NCBI RefSeq assembly: GCF_036321025.1
Contig: NZ_JAZAPB010000002.1
Location: forward strand, 1 to 64,000
DNA from: Alteraurantiacibacter hainanensis
GTDB lineage: Bacteria; Pseudomonadota; Alphaproteobacteria; Sphingomonadales; Sphingomonadaceae
Length of the DNA: 64,000 bases
Direction of reading: 5' to 3'
Below are positions 16,489-24,336 of the stretch, piece by piece (within the stretch, counting starts at the first letter, position 1; each line of letters starts with the position of its first letter). Under the pieces are notes generated by a model. It saw only the letters and a program-made list of their open reading frames with translations. It was not told the DNA's origin and ran no database searches. The translations under genes were made by a program, and so were the position numbers.

Positions 16489-17450
16489 TCGGCCCCGTGC
16501 CGAAGGCGCGCGGACTGCTGTACCTGCACGCCCTTCTGCCGCCTGGCCTTGAGGGCGAGCACCATGCCGACGATGGCCAGTACCATCCCGCTGGCTGTCA
16601 GCCAGGTCCAGCGGTAATCCTCGAACAGCGTCGACAGCAGCATGGCCACCGAAATGGTGATGATCGAATTGTAGGCCGCGCGGCCCGCGCCGATCTCGCG
16701 CACCAGATTGTAGTGCAGCGGGAAGGTCACCACCGATCCGATCAGCGCAAGGTAGACGATGCCGCCCCAGTAGGCCGCGCCCGTAGGCAGCGGCGGCGGT
16801 CCGGCGGTAAGGCATGCGAAGCCGAGATCGAACAGCGTGCCGTAGAGCATTGCCCAGGCGAGCAGGCTGACCATCGGCACGGCGCGCCCGGTGGGGTTGG
16901 CCTGGATGACGTTGGCCACGGAGGCCGCGAGGATGCCGACGATTGCCAGCACGATGCCCAGTCCGACGTTACCGCCGATGACCCCGGCATCGGGATTGGC
17001 CTGCCATTCGTGCCACAGCAGAAACGACACCCCGACGATGGCCACCAAGCTGCCGAGCACGAAACCGCCCTGCACCCGCTCTCCCAGGAAGATCCGCGCG
17101 AACAGGGCATTGGGCACCATCAGCAGCGCGAACATCATCGCCACGATGCCCGACGTGACGTAGAGTTCCGCGTGGTAGACGAACAGGAAATTGCCGCTGA
17201 ACTGCGCCAGCCCGACGCCCAGGGCGAGCACGTGTTCGGGCCGCGTCAGAAGAAGACGGCGTTTCATCAGCGCCGCGACCAGAAACAGCGCGGGCGTGGC
17301 GAGGGCGAAGCGGTAGAAGACCGACCACGCGGCCGGCACGCCGTTAATCTGGCCGGTGATGACGAACCAGGTCGAGCCCCAGATCGTGCCCGTCAGCACG
17401 AAGGGCACGATCACCCGCCAGCTGAGGATGTTGGCCTGCGCCGCGCTCAT
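16485..17450 (-). CDS. EamA/DMT-superfamily transporter
   Basis: 321 residues with about ten membrane helices in two EamA repeats (FVLTGTIWGSTWFVI, and VYLALIGSVVTFPLHYNLV...AAYNSIITISVAMLLSTLFED). Probably an inner-membrane metabolite exporter; the substrate cannot be told from sequence. Start 17450 lies 7 bases after the stop of the aldolase gene, so the two are likely co-transcribed and the exporter may handle an amino acid (inference). Confidence 0.85.
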   Translation of the reverse strand: MSAAQANILSWRVIVPFVLTGTIWGSTWFVITGQINGVPAAWSVFYRFALATPALFLVAALMKRRLLLTRPEHVLALGVGLAQFSGNFLFVYHAELYVTSGIVAMMFALLMVPNALFARIFLGERVQGGFVLGSLVAIVGVSFLLWHEWQANPDAGVIGGNVGLGIVLAIVGILAASVANVIQANPTGRAVPMVSLLAWAMLYGTLFDLGFACLTAGPPPLPTGAAYWGGIVYLALIGSVVTFPLHYNLVREIGAGRAAYNSIITISVAMLLSTLFEDYRWTWLTASGMVLAIVGMVLALKARRQKGVQVQQSARLRHGAD

Positions 17451-17457
17451 GCCGGGC

Positions 17458-18453
17458 TCACAGCGCCGCGAGGGCCTTGCCCAGCGCCTCGGCGTGGGCA
17501 GGATCGGTCGCCCAGCTCGTGACGAAGCGCACGGCGCGCTCGTCCCAGTCGTAGAAGGCAAATCCCTCGTCGCGCAGCGCGGCGCGTTCGGCGGCGTTCA
17601 TGGTCACGAACAGCTCGTTGGCCTCCACCGGGTAGAGCAGGCGCTCGCCCGCGCCCCTGGCGATCTCTGCCGCCGCGGCGTTGGCCGCACGGGCGTTGTC
17701 CAGCCACAGGTCGTCCTCCAGCATGGCGAGAATCTGCGCCGCGAGGAAGCGCCCCTTGCTCTGGAGGTGTCCGGCGCGCTTGCGGCGAAAACGGATCGTC
17801 TCCGCCATGTCGGTATCGAACAGGATCACGGCCTCGGCGCCCATCCCCCCGTTCTTCACGAACCCGAAGCTGAGCGCGTCCGCCGGTCCGGCAACCTCGG
17901 CAGGCGAGGCGTCAAGAAAGGCACAGGCATTGGCGAAGCGCGCGCCGTCCATGTGCAGGCCAAGGCCGTGCTCGCTCGCCAGCGCGCCGATGGCCTCCAG
18001 CTCGCCGGGTCGGTAGCACAGTCCGTATTCGCTGGCCTGCGTGATGGAAATCGCCTGGGCCGGGACTTGGTGCACGCCGCGGGTGATGCCCGCGAGCACT
18101 GTGCCTATCGCCTCGGGCGTCAGCTTCGCGTCTGCGCCGGGGGCCAGTAGCAGCTTCGCGCCGTGCAGGTAGAAACCGGGCGCGCCGCATTCATCCATCT
18201 CGATATGCGCTTCCTCGTGGCAGACCACGCCGCCGTGGGGATCGACCATGGTGGCCAGGGCCAGGCAGTTGGCCGCCGTGCCCGTCGCCACCCACAGCGC
18301 CGCGCACTCGCGCCCGAACATCGCGGTGAAGCGCGCATCCAGCTCACGGCTCAGCGCGTCGGTATCGTAAGGCGTGTCGGGCGCGTCGGCAGCGCGCATG
18401 GCGTCCCACAGATGGGGATGGACGGGGGCTGCGTTGTCGGAGAGGAATTGCAT
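17458..18453 (-). CDS. ltaE: Low-specificity threonine aldolase (beta-eliminating lyase family)
   Basis: 331 residues. PLP-enzyme type I signature: N-terminal FLSDNAAPVHP, GTAANCLAL, HMDGARFANA (Asp/Arg contacts) and the Schiff-base lysine in SFGFVKNGGMGAEAV, the variant seen in alphaproteobacterial aldolases. It cleaves threonine or related beta-hydroxy amino acids to glycine and an aldehyde. It is divergent from the acetyltransferase gene at 18504. Confidence 0.87.
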   Translation of the reverse strand: MQFLSDNAAPVHPHLWDAMRAADAPDTPYDTDALSRELDARFTAMFGRECAALWVATGTAANCLALATMVDPHGGVVCHEEAHIEMDECGAPGFYLHGAKLLLAPGADAKLTPEAIGTVLAGITRGVHQVPAQAISITQASEYGLCYRPGELEAIGALASEHGLGLHMDGARFANACAFLDASPAEVAGPADALSFGFVKNGGMGAEAVILFDTDMAETIRFRRKRAGHLQSKGRFLAAQILAMLEDDLWLDNARAANAAAAEIARGAGERLLYPVEANELFVTMNAAERAALRDEGFAFYDWDERAVRFVTSWATDPAHAEALGKALAAL

Positions 18454-18503
18454 CGCGGAACGCCATGGCCCTGCCTCTCGTTCAGCGCAAGAAGGAGAAA
18501 TTG

Positions 18504-18800
18504 ATGTCCGAGATCGTGAAGACCGATGAAACCACCCACGGTGCCTATCGCATGGAAGTGGAAGGTGCCGACAGCCCCGCCGAACTGACCTGGAAGGCCC
18601 GCGGCGAGGCGCGCATCGCGGATCACACCTTCACTCCTCCCGCGGCGCGCGGCAAGGGCATTGCCCTCAAGCTGGTGGAAGCCATGGTGGCCGACGCGCG
18701 CGAGAAGGATTTCACCATCGTTCCGCAATGCCCCTACGTCGAGGCGCAGTTCCGCAAGCACCCCGACTGGGCGGACGTTCGAGCCAGGATCGCCAGCTAG
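18504..18800 (+). CDS. Small YjdJ-type GNAT N-acetyltransferase
   Basis: 98 residues. The short GNAT fold carries an acetyl-CoA loop ARGKGIALKLVEAMV and the end motif IVPQCPYVEAQFRKHPDW, typical of the YjdJ/GTL3B subgroup. The substrate is unknown. Start 18504 is preceded by AAGGAG at good spacing; an in-frame ATG at 18465 has none. Confidence 0.88.
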   Translation: MSEIVKTDETTHGAYRMEVEGADSPAELTWKARGEARIADHTFTPPAARGKGIALKLVEAMVADAREKDFTIVPQCPYVEAQFRKHPDWADVRARIAS

Positions 18801-18832
18801 TATTCAAATAGCGGAAATTACGTCTCTTTTTC

Positions 18833-18858
18833 GGAACATCACCCGTTTTCATCGCGTT
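18833..18858 (+). promoter_or_regulatory. EcfG-type general-stress promoter
   Basis: GGAAC at 18833-18837, a 17-base spacer and CGTT at 18855-18858 match the alphaproteobacterial EcfG sigma consensus (GGAAC-N16/17-CGTT). It sits 112 bases before the PRC-barrel gene, a class often found in this regulon. Confidence 0.7.
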
Positions 18859-18969
18859 GTTCAAGGTAATAAGGCCGGTGACATCTGGCCAGCCGCGCGC
18901 CTCGCTTCCCGCGAGTTGCAGCGCGCCCCGGACAGCTAGCGTCATCGGCTCCAGCATAAGGAGAGAACC

Positions 18970-19407
18970 ATGACACAGACGCAAAACCTGCGAAGCCGCA
19001 ACGACTTTTCCGAGAGCGAACTCGATCGCCGTACCCAGTTCGATCGGTCCCGCCCGCTCGAACGCGACGAAACCGGCAACCTGATTTCATCGGACAAGGT
19101 GGAAGGCACGGCCGTCTACTCGGCCGACGGGGAGAAGCTCGGCTCGATCGATCACTTGATGATCGGCAAGCGCTCCGGCCGCGTCGAATATTCGGTGATG
19201 AGCTTCGGCGGTTTCCTGGGCCTCGGTGAACAATATCACCCCGTGCCGTGGGACGCGCTGGACTACGATGTCGAGCGCGGCGGTTACGTCGTGAACATCG
19301 ACAAGTCGCGCCTGAAGGATGCGCCGTCATACGCGCGCAACGAGCGACCCGAATTCAACAAGGACTACGGCGAGACCGTCTACGCCTATTACGGTGTGAT
19401 GTACTGA
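18970..19407 (+). CDS. PRC-barrel domain protein, probable stress protein
   Basis: 145 residues. An N-terminal charged region with paired Arg/Asp (~1-40) is followed by a PRC-barrel (~41-110: VEGTAVYSADGEKLGSIDHL, GRVEYSVMSFGGFLGLGEQYHPVPW). PRC-barrels bind partners or RNA; the exact role is unknown. AAGGAGAG precedes the ATG, and an EcfG-type promoter lies upstream, so induction under general stress is expected. Confidence 0.85.
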   Translation: MTQTQNLRSRNDFSESELDRRTQFDRSRPLERDETGNLISSDKVEGTAVYSADGEKLGSIDHLMIGKRSGRVEYSVMSFGGFLGLGEQYHPVPWDALDYDVERGGYVVNIDKSRLKDAPSYARNERPEFNKDYGETVYAYYGVMY

Positions 19408-19468
19408 CGGCGCTGCAGACCCGAGACGAAGCGAGAGGCCGCGCCATTCGCCGTGGCCTTCTTGCATG

Positions 19469-21085
19469 TCAGCGCGGCAGCTTGGCGAAATCCACCGCGG
19501 CTATGGGATCGAGCGCAGCGGCACGCAGTTCGTAGGCGTCGTCGAGGCGCAGCCCCTCGAACGCCAGCCGTCCCCCGGCAAGCCCGAAGCGCAAGGTGCA
19601 GTAGCCCCGCCAGCGCGCCAGCGGGTGCTGACTGATTTCCACCGAATGCAGCTTCACGCGGCTGGCAATCGTGTAACCGGGCGCCAGCCACCCCCGCCGC
19701 GACATCACCTGTTCGGGGCCGAGCGCATGGCGCACGAAACGCCAGCGGTAATGCTCTCCGACCGCGATGAAGGCAGCCGCCAGAGCGACCAGCGTTCCCG
19801 GAACGACATAGCCCTGCAGGAAAGCGACGACGGCGATCACCACCGGGACGAACGCCTGCACCACGGCGCGATCGAAATAATAATCCGCGCTGGCCCGCCG
19901 CCAGTCCTCGCTTTCATCGGGAAGGGTGAAGCCGGCTTCCCGCGCGATGGGCGCGATCTCTTCCATCTTCGCGAATGGCGCGACGTCGTGGTTGGCGGAC
20001 CCGGCATCCTGCGCCAGGCTGATGAAACAGAGACCGTGCCAGCCAAAGCGGCGGCGCAGAACGCCTGTCGAAACGACCAGCGCCTGCACCCGGTGGACGG
20101 GCATCACGACGTCGGTTTTCGTCAGCAGGCCGCGGCGGCGGCGAAACCCCTTGGCGGTCCGGTCCAGCCGGAACTCCCAGTCCCGGATGAACGTGCGCAC
20201 CACGCCGCTGGCCATGCCCACCACCACAACGGCCACGACCGCGTAGATGATCGCCAGCACCTGGGCGAGGGTGGTGTAGCCGGAAAGGTACTCGCCGGCC
20301 TCGGCGATCCGGTCTTCGTTGAACCAGTCTCCGACATATTCCCAGACGTCGAACGGCAGCAGGAATTCAAGCTGCTGTAGCGCGCCCAGCAGGACGGCGA
20401 AGATCACCAGCGAGAAATTGAACAGCCCGAACGTGAAGAGGCGCCGCACGTCCATGGCGAACAGTGTGCGCCCGTGCTGCTCGGCGGCGATCTCCCGCTC
20501 CGGCGTATCGAGGGTGGAGGCGGAAACAGGCGCCGTGTCCTCGCCTTCCACCAGCGCGCGCACGGTTTCGCGAAGCCTCTCGCCCTCCGCCTCGGAAACG
20601 TAGGAAAGCTTCAGTTCGTCCTTGCCGCCCGCGCCGGTCTCGAACTTCACTTCGACGAGACCGAGCAGGCGCGGCAGCAGCTTCTGCTCCAGGCTGACGT
20701 CCTGGATGCGATCGTAGGGCACGGAGCGTGCCTGGCGGCTGATGATGCCCTGCTCCACCCGAACGTCGTTGGCGCCGATGCGGTAGCGCACGCGCACCCA
20801 GTTCAGCCAGGCCCCCGCCAGGTTCACGGCGATGAAGGCGACAAGCAGCAAACCCAGCCATGGCGTGATGAAGGATATGCCGTTGGCCTGCATTTCGCTG
20901 TAGGCCGCGCCGGACAGCACCAGCACGGCGGGCACGATGGCGCTGACGAGCGTGCGCAGCATCTGTGCCGCCATCGTAAGCTTGTTGACCCGCCGCCATT
21001 CGTCGATCTCCACCTCCCCTGTCGGCGCCGGGAGCGAGGCATCGCTCGCGGAGGCAGGATGGGAGGTCGTGGGGACTTCGCTCAC
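19469..21085 (-). CDS. bPH2-domain membrane protein (YdbT-like)
   Basis: 538 residues with several membrane helix pairs, each followed by a bacterial PH-like domain: RIGANDVRVEQGIISRQARSVPYDRIQDVSLEQ at ~100-135, and later GFRRRRGLLTKTDVVMPVHRVQAL and MSRRGWLAPGYTIAS. This triple arrangement is that of YdbT. Function unknown; membrane-associated. Its start overlaps the stop of the upstream bPH2 gene (ATGA), the conserved YdbS-YdbT pair. Confidence 0.87.
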   Translation of the reverse strand: MSEVPTTSHPASASDASLPAPTGEVEIDEWRRVNKLTMAAQMLRTLVSAIVPAVLVLSGAAYSEMQANGISFITPWLGLLLVAFIAVNLAGAWLNWVRVRYRIGANDVRVEQGIISRQARSVPYDRIQDVSLEQKLLPRLLGLVEVKFETGAGGKDELKLSYVSEAEGERLRETVRALVEGEDTAPVSASTLDTPEREIAAEQHGRTLFAMDVRRLFTFGLFNFSLVIFAVLLGALQQLEFLLPFDVWEYVGDWFNEDRIAEAGEYLSGYTTLAQVLAIIYAVVAVVVVGMASGVVRTFIRDWEFRLDRTAKGFRRRRGLLTKTDVVMPVHRVQALVVSTGVLRRRFGWHGLCFISLAQDAGSANHDVAPFAKMEEIAPIAREAGFTLPDESEDWRRASADYYFDRAVVQAFVPVVIAVVAFLQGYVVPGTLVALAAAFIAVGEHYRWRFVRHALGPEQVMSRRGWLAPGYTIASRVKLHSVEISQHPLARWRGYCTLRFGLAGGRLAFEGLRLDDAYELRAAALDPIAAVDFAKLPR

Positions 21086-21555
21086 AGCGATTCGCGCTTC
21101 ACGTGGCTGCGAATCTCCTCACGCATGGCCACGGCATCGCCATGCGCCAGACCCGGCAGCGTGACCGAGGAATTGTGCGTTCCCGCCGTGTGTAGGATCA
21201 GCCGGGCGATTCCGAAAGCGCGCTCCAGCGGGCCCTGCTCCACGTCGAGGTGCTGCACGCGGCTCAACGGCACCACGGTATCGGCATGGAACAGCACGCC
21301 TTTCACCACCCGCAGGCGGTCGCTCGACATCTGGTAGCCGCGCGCCATGAAACGCTTCACCGGCACCAGGATGATGAACACCAGCGCGATCAGCACGGGC
21401 ACGATCATCGGCGCCCACGTCCACGGCGTGGGCAATACGCCGGCCACGCCCAGCACGATGGCGACGATAAGGAATGGCAGCACCGTCAGTGCCCCCTCGA
21501 TTCGCATGACCGTGGTGTAGGCGGGATCGAGCCTGGTGAGCTGTTCGGTGTCCAT
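21082..21555 (-). CDS. bPH2-domain membrane protein (YdbS-like)
   Basis: 157 residues. Two membrane helices (ALTVLPFLIVAIVLGVAGVL, MIVPVLIALVFIILV) precede one bPH2 domain (SSDRLRVVKGVLFHADTVVPLSRVQHLDVEQGPLE). Start 21555 (MDTEQLTRLDP) is chosen because upstream residues are low complexity. It is the partner of the larger bPH2 protein downstream, with overlapping start and stop. Last native gene before island 2. Confidence 0.85.
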   Translation of the reverse strand: MDTEQLTRLDPAYTTVMRIEGALTVLPFLIVAIVLGVAGVLPTPWTWAPMIVPVLIALVFIILVPVKRFMARGYQMSSDRLRVVKGVLFHADTVVPLSRVQHLDVEQGPLERAFGIARLILHTAGTHNSSVTLPGLAHGDAVAMREEIRSHVKRESL

Positions 21556-21752
21556 TGGGTGGTTTATATGAGCGATACACCTGTTTGGGAATAGGTTTGG
21601 GGTGTTTGTCCCGGACAGGCGCCTTCGTGCCCGCAGCCTCGCCGGACGCGCAGCAATCCGCGCAGGCTGCGGGCGGCCGGAGTTCAATTCTGCGATGGGG
21701 TGCGAAGGTTTCGGTCGCGATCAGCGTCGGGAGGCGGGATCGGGAAAAGAGA

Positions 21753-21782
21753 TGGTGCTGCTGGGGAGGATTGAACTCCCGG
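21753..21782. repeat. Distal attachment site of island 2 (tRNA-Thr 3' remnant)
   Basis: Identical over 30 bases to the 3' end of tRNA-Thr at 29337-29366, including the CCA complement and T-arm. The sequence diverges right after (ACGCC against CCTCA), so it is not a functional tRNA. Confidence 0.92.
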
Positions 21783-21899
21783 ACGCCTCGAGCTAACCCT
21801 TCGAAAACAGTGATTTATTTTTCGCGGCTGTCATCGCTGTAATGGCAAACTGTAAAACCCCGGTCAAGCGTGTTGGCTCTGGTTACAGGAAGTCCCCTG

Positions 21900-22064
21900 C
21901 TAGCGTTCTCGGCGGGGAGGCGGCGGTCTAAAGTTGGGGTTCATCGGATCGCACCGACCGGCCCAGATTTTCCAAGCGTCTGCAATCCGCATCGCCGCGA
22001 TCCCGGCGCAGAGTGCTCCGACCCCGGTTGTTACCGCAGCCACCATGAAAGCAACCTCTATCAT
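21900..22064 (-). CDS. 54-residue single-pass membrane protein coupled to the MerR-like gene
   Basis: The ATG overlaps the TGA of the regulator gene (ATGA), so it is probably made by translational coupling. Reads MIEVAFMVAAVTTGVGALC...: one hydrophobic segment at ~4-24, an amphipathic stretch (DAWKIWAGRCD) and a Pro/Arg-rich end. No family is recognised. The tight coupling makes it a likely functional partner or effector of the regulator; a small toxin or sensor anchor are possibilities without direct evidence. Confidence 0.6.
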   Translation of the reverse strand: MIEVAFMVAAVTTGVGALCAGIAAMRIADAWKIWAGRCDPMNPNFRPPPPRRER

Positions 22065-22918
22065 CCCTTCGGCTCCTGCGATTGGGTGTCACGGTCGCGT
22101 GACGCAGTGCGGCGCTCTGCCTCGCGGTCTCGGTGGATTTCAGCCCACGTTTTCAGGTCCCAGACTTGTCGGATAATCGCCGAGACCGGTAGAAAGATGC
22201 CCGCGCCGAACTCCTCGGGCGAGGTGCTGCCCAGCCCATCAAAAAACTTACCACCCTGGTGGCCAAACTCTATGCGCCAACTCTGATCGGAACGAAATCC
22301 GAGGAGCCAGCTGTATTCGTCAGAGTAGCCGGGCGCGAGGACGCCGAACACTAGGTCGCCGTAAAGCCTAGCCTCCGTTTCTCGGTTCGGCCCCATTGCA
22401 TCGGCGACCGCTATGATGGCTTCCGCGGTGGAGTAGTCGGTGTTGTTCTGCAGGAGTTCGTCTGTAATCTCGGCTTCCGTGGTGGCGGGCCTTTCAGCCA
22501 TTAGCCAGTCGATGTAGGCTTGTCTCGAAAGGCCCGACGGTCGTTCCTCGGCATGCTTGCGCTGGCGAACCATAACGGTCGAACCGCTCCGAAACTGGTG
22601 AAGTTTGGTCGCGAGCCTTGCCGCTAGAAAATAGTCGCCGGGGTGCAACTCCCCTCCCTTCCCAAGGTCAGCCGCACGTTGGAGTAGGTCGGCCAGCGGG
22701 CGCAAGACCGCGATGTTTAGTCCGAAGGGGCGTAGCTGGGCCAAGATCGCAGCTATGTTTACTTGGATGAAATCAAACCTTCGATGGCTTCCGCGGCCCT
22801 CGCCCCCCTCGGTGGGGATGAGTAAGCGTTCACGGCTCCAATAGTTGAGCGTCGTGTCATCCAACCCGACAAGCTGACCAATCTGCTGGCGGGAATACAA
22901 GGAGCTAGTTGGGTCCAT
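22061..22918 (-). CDS. MerR-like HTH transcriptional regulator of island 2
   Basis: 285 residues. The N-terminal MerR-type winged HTH (~6-75) reads YSRQQIGQLVGLDDTTLNYWSRERLL, then GSHRRFDFIQVNIAAILAQLRPFGLNI. The remainder (~90-285) has no family I recognise and ends in a charged Arg/Glu tail. Directly upstream are two 15-bp operator-like repeats overlapping its likely promoter, suggesting autoregulation. The next gene, a 54-residue membrane protein, overlaps its stop. Confidence 0.75.
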   Translation of the reverse strand: MDPTSSLYSRQQIGQLVGLDDTTLNYWSRERLLIPTEGGEGRGSHRRFDFIQVNIAAILAQLRPFGLNIAVLRPLADLLQRAADLGKGGELHPGDYFLAARLATKLHQFRSGSTVMVRQRKHAEERPSGLSRQAYIDWLMAERPATTEAEITDELLQNNTDYSTAEAIIAVADAMGPNRETEARLYGDLVFGVLAPGYSDEYSWLLGFRSDQSWRIEFGHQGGKFFDGLGSTSPEEFGAGIFLPVSAIIRQVWDLKTWAEIHRDREAERRTASRDRDTQSQEPKG

Positions 22919-22931
22919 GCCTTCTTCTTAC

Positions 22932-22967
22932 ACGCATGATGTGCGTATGTAAACGCATGATGTGCGT
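22932..22967. promoter_or_regulatory. Twin operator-like repeats upstream of the MerR-like gene
   Basis: ACGCATGATGTGCGT occurs at 22932-22946 and again at 22953-22967, exactly 21 bp (two helical turns) apart. Each is itself a dyad, ACGCA-N5-TGCGT. The pair starts 14 bases before the regulator's ATG, and a TTTACA -35-like element lies between the copies on the minus strand, so binding would likely shut off the gene. Confidence 0.7.
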
Positions 22968-23106
22968 TAGGTACTTGACGGCCTAGAAATGGGGTTCTCA
23001 CATGAAGGGGGCCATCCCAACGTATTCATGCAATCTACCCCCGTAGGGGTGCACCTCAGCTCCAAGGGCGCTGAGCCTTGGCATCTCTGGGTCGGCGTGC
23101 TGGACC

Positions 23107-23213
23107 GGCTCACAAGGCGTACCTAGGTAGCTAGGCTCACAACATAGCTTGACAGGAATAATGAGCTAGGCATATGAGCCACCTCACATGCAACCCTAAC
23201 TTGTGAGCCTAGC
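23107..23213 (+). promoter_or_regulatory. Promoter of the serine recombinase flanked by inverted repeats (res-like or operator)
   Basis: GCTAGGCTCACAA at 23130-23142 is the exact reverse complement of 23201-23213. A further direct GGCTCACAA lies at 23107-23115. Between the arms sits a good sigma-70 promoter: TTGACA at 23149-23154 and a TATGAG -10 at 23173-23178. The right arm ends 3 bases before the recombinase ATG. Such layout is typical of resolvase sites, where the enzyme both recombines and represses. Confidence 0.65.
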
Positions 23214-23216
23214 CCT

Positions 23217-23798
23217 ATGTCCCACCGCATCGCATACTACCGTGTCTCCACCAATGACCAATCCATCGAGGCCCAGCGCAAGGTAATGGGCGGCCCCTTC
23301 GATCAGGAGTTTTCCGACGAGGGCGTGAGCGGCGGGGTGATGGCCGCCAACCGTCCGGGGTTCGCCGCCATGCTGGACAAGGTTCGCAAGGGTGACACCG
23401 TCCATGTCTATGCCGTGGACCGTCTCGGCCGCGATGCTATCGATATACAGACCACCGTGCGGAACTTTATCGAGAACGGTGTTACTTTGTACGTTCATGG
23501 CCTCGGGCCGATTGCCCAAGGAGTTGGTGAGATTATCTTGGCCGTCCTGGCACAGGTGGCACAGATGGAGCGCCGCGGGATCGCCGAGCGCACAGCAGAT
23601 GGACGCAAGGCCGCTAAGGACGCCCTGAAGGCCACTGGCAAGACCCACCGGGGCAAGGACAGCCTTGGCCGCCCATTTGCCGCCAATGCCCGCGACGTGG
23701 CCGCATGGCGCAAGTCCAACGAGGCCAGCATCAGCGAGACCGCACGGCACTTCAGCATCTCGCCCGCCACCGTAAAACGGTATTGCGCCGCCACCTGA
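23217..23798 (+). CDS. Serine recombinase (resolvase/invertase family)
   Basis: 193 residues. The catalytic domain has the nucleophile S11 in YYRVSTNDQ, FSDEGVSGG, R69/R72 in VDRLGRD and E118-R119 in the long helix. A C-terminal HTH (~168-190: SISETARHFSISPATVKRYC) binds the site. Full length for a small resolvase, no missing residues seen. It stands directly beside the cassette array and behind its own inverted-repeat promoter. It may resolve or rearrange the element; whether it acts on the cassette repeats is an open question. Confidence 0.92.
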   Translation: MSHRIAYYRVSTNDQSIEAQRKVMGGPFDQEFSDEGVSGGVMAANRPGFAAMLDKVRKGDTVHVYAVDRLGRDAIDIQTTVRNFIENGVTLYVHGLGPIAQGVGEIILAVLAQVAQMERRGIAERTADGRKAAKDALKATGKTHRGKDSLGRPFAANARDVAAWRKSNEASISETARHFSISPATVKRYCAAT

Positions 23799-23833
23799 CG
23801 CTGGTCTCGTGCTCGTGCGGGGTTGGCGACGCT

Positions 23834-23887
23834 CGACCGCCTTGCCCCAAAAGCGGACCAGCCGCTAACGACCCGATTGCGGACATT
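23834..23887. repeat. Cassette repeat copy 1
   Basis: The left half is degenerate (GACCGCCTTGCCCCA). The right half at 23856-23887 is complete and ends in GCGGACATT. It forms the array boundary next to the recombinase. Confidence 0.75.
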
Positions 23888-23921
23888 GTTCGACGACAGT
23901 TTTCCACCTAGCTTGAAACCC

Positions 23922-24179
23922 ATGTCGCAATCGACCGCTTCACTGAAAATGCTAGCCTTCGCGATCATTGCCATCTCAGCAGTGTTTTCCGGCGACGCCT
24001 CATTGCCCTTTCGACTTCTCTGGTGGGCCATTGCCGGTTACTGCGGGTTGCGATACATTATGATCGCTGGGAAACGCCGGAAATGCGGACACGGTATGGT
24101 CTCGCAGTCTGGACCAGTCTGGTATCCATGGATCATCGATCCTTGTCCTAAATGCGGCGCGGCAAGTTTCGGCAAGTAA
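23922..24179 (+). CDS. Cassette 1: small membrane protein with zinc-ribbon-like Cys pairs
   Basis: 85 residues. Two hydrophobic segments (KMLAFAIIAISAVFS and PFRLLWWAIAGYCGLRYIMI) are followed by a short soluble tail with KCGHG and PCPKCG, which could bind a metal. No known family. The ATG lies 35 bases after repeat copy 1 and the stop 22 bases before copy 2. An upstream in-frame ATG at 23823 would read through the repeat and is rejected. Confidence 0.65.
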   Translation: MSQSTASLKMLAFAIIAISAVFSGDASLPFRLLWWAIAGYCGLRYIMIAGKRRKCGHGMVSQSGPVWYPWIIDPCPKCGAASFGK

Positions 24180-24197
24180 CGCGATGCTGCAAGGTTC

Positions 24198-24324
24198 AAC
24201 GTCCGCTTTCCACCCAGAACCGGCCCCAAATCGCGCCCAATCGGTATCCTGAAAGCTGACGGTCTGCTTTGCTGCGTAACCAGCCGAGAGCAGCTGGTCA
24301 GCTAACGACCCGATTCCGGACATT
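24198..24324. repeat. Cassette repeat copy 2 (long form)
   Basis: A perfect left half at 24201-24216 and a right half at 24297-24324 are separated by ~80 bp of extra sequence, comparable to the variable loop of long attC sites. Confidence 0.8.
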
Positions 24325-24336
24325 GCAATCAAGTAT

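Noticed and set aside
21753..21782. Second tRNA-Thr gene
   Set aside because: Only the 3' third matches; no anticodon or 5' half, so it is an attachment-site remnant.
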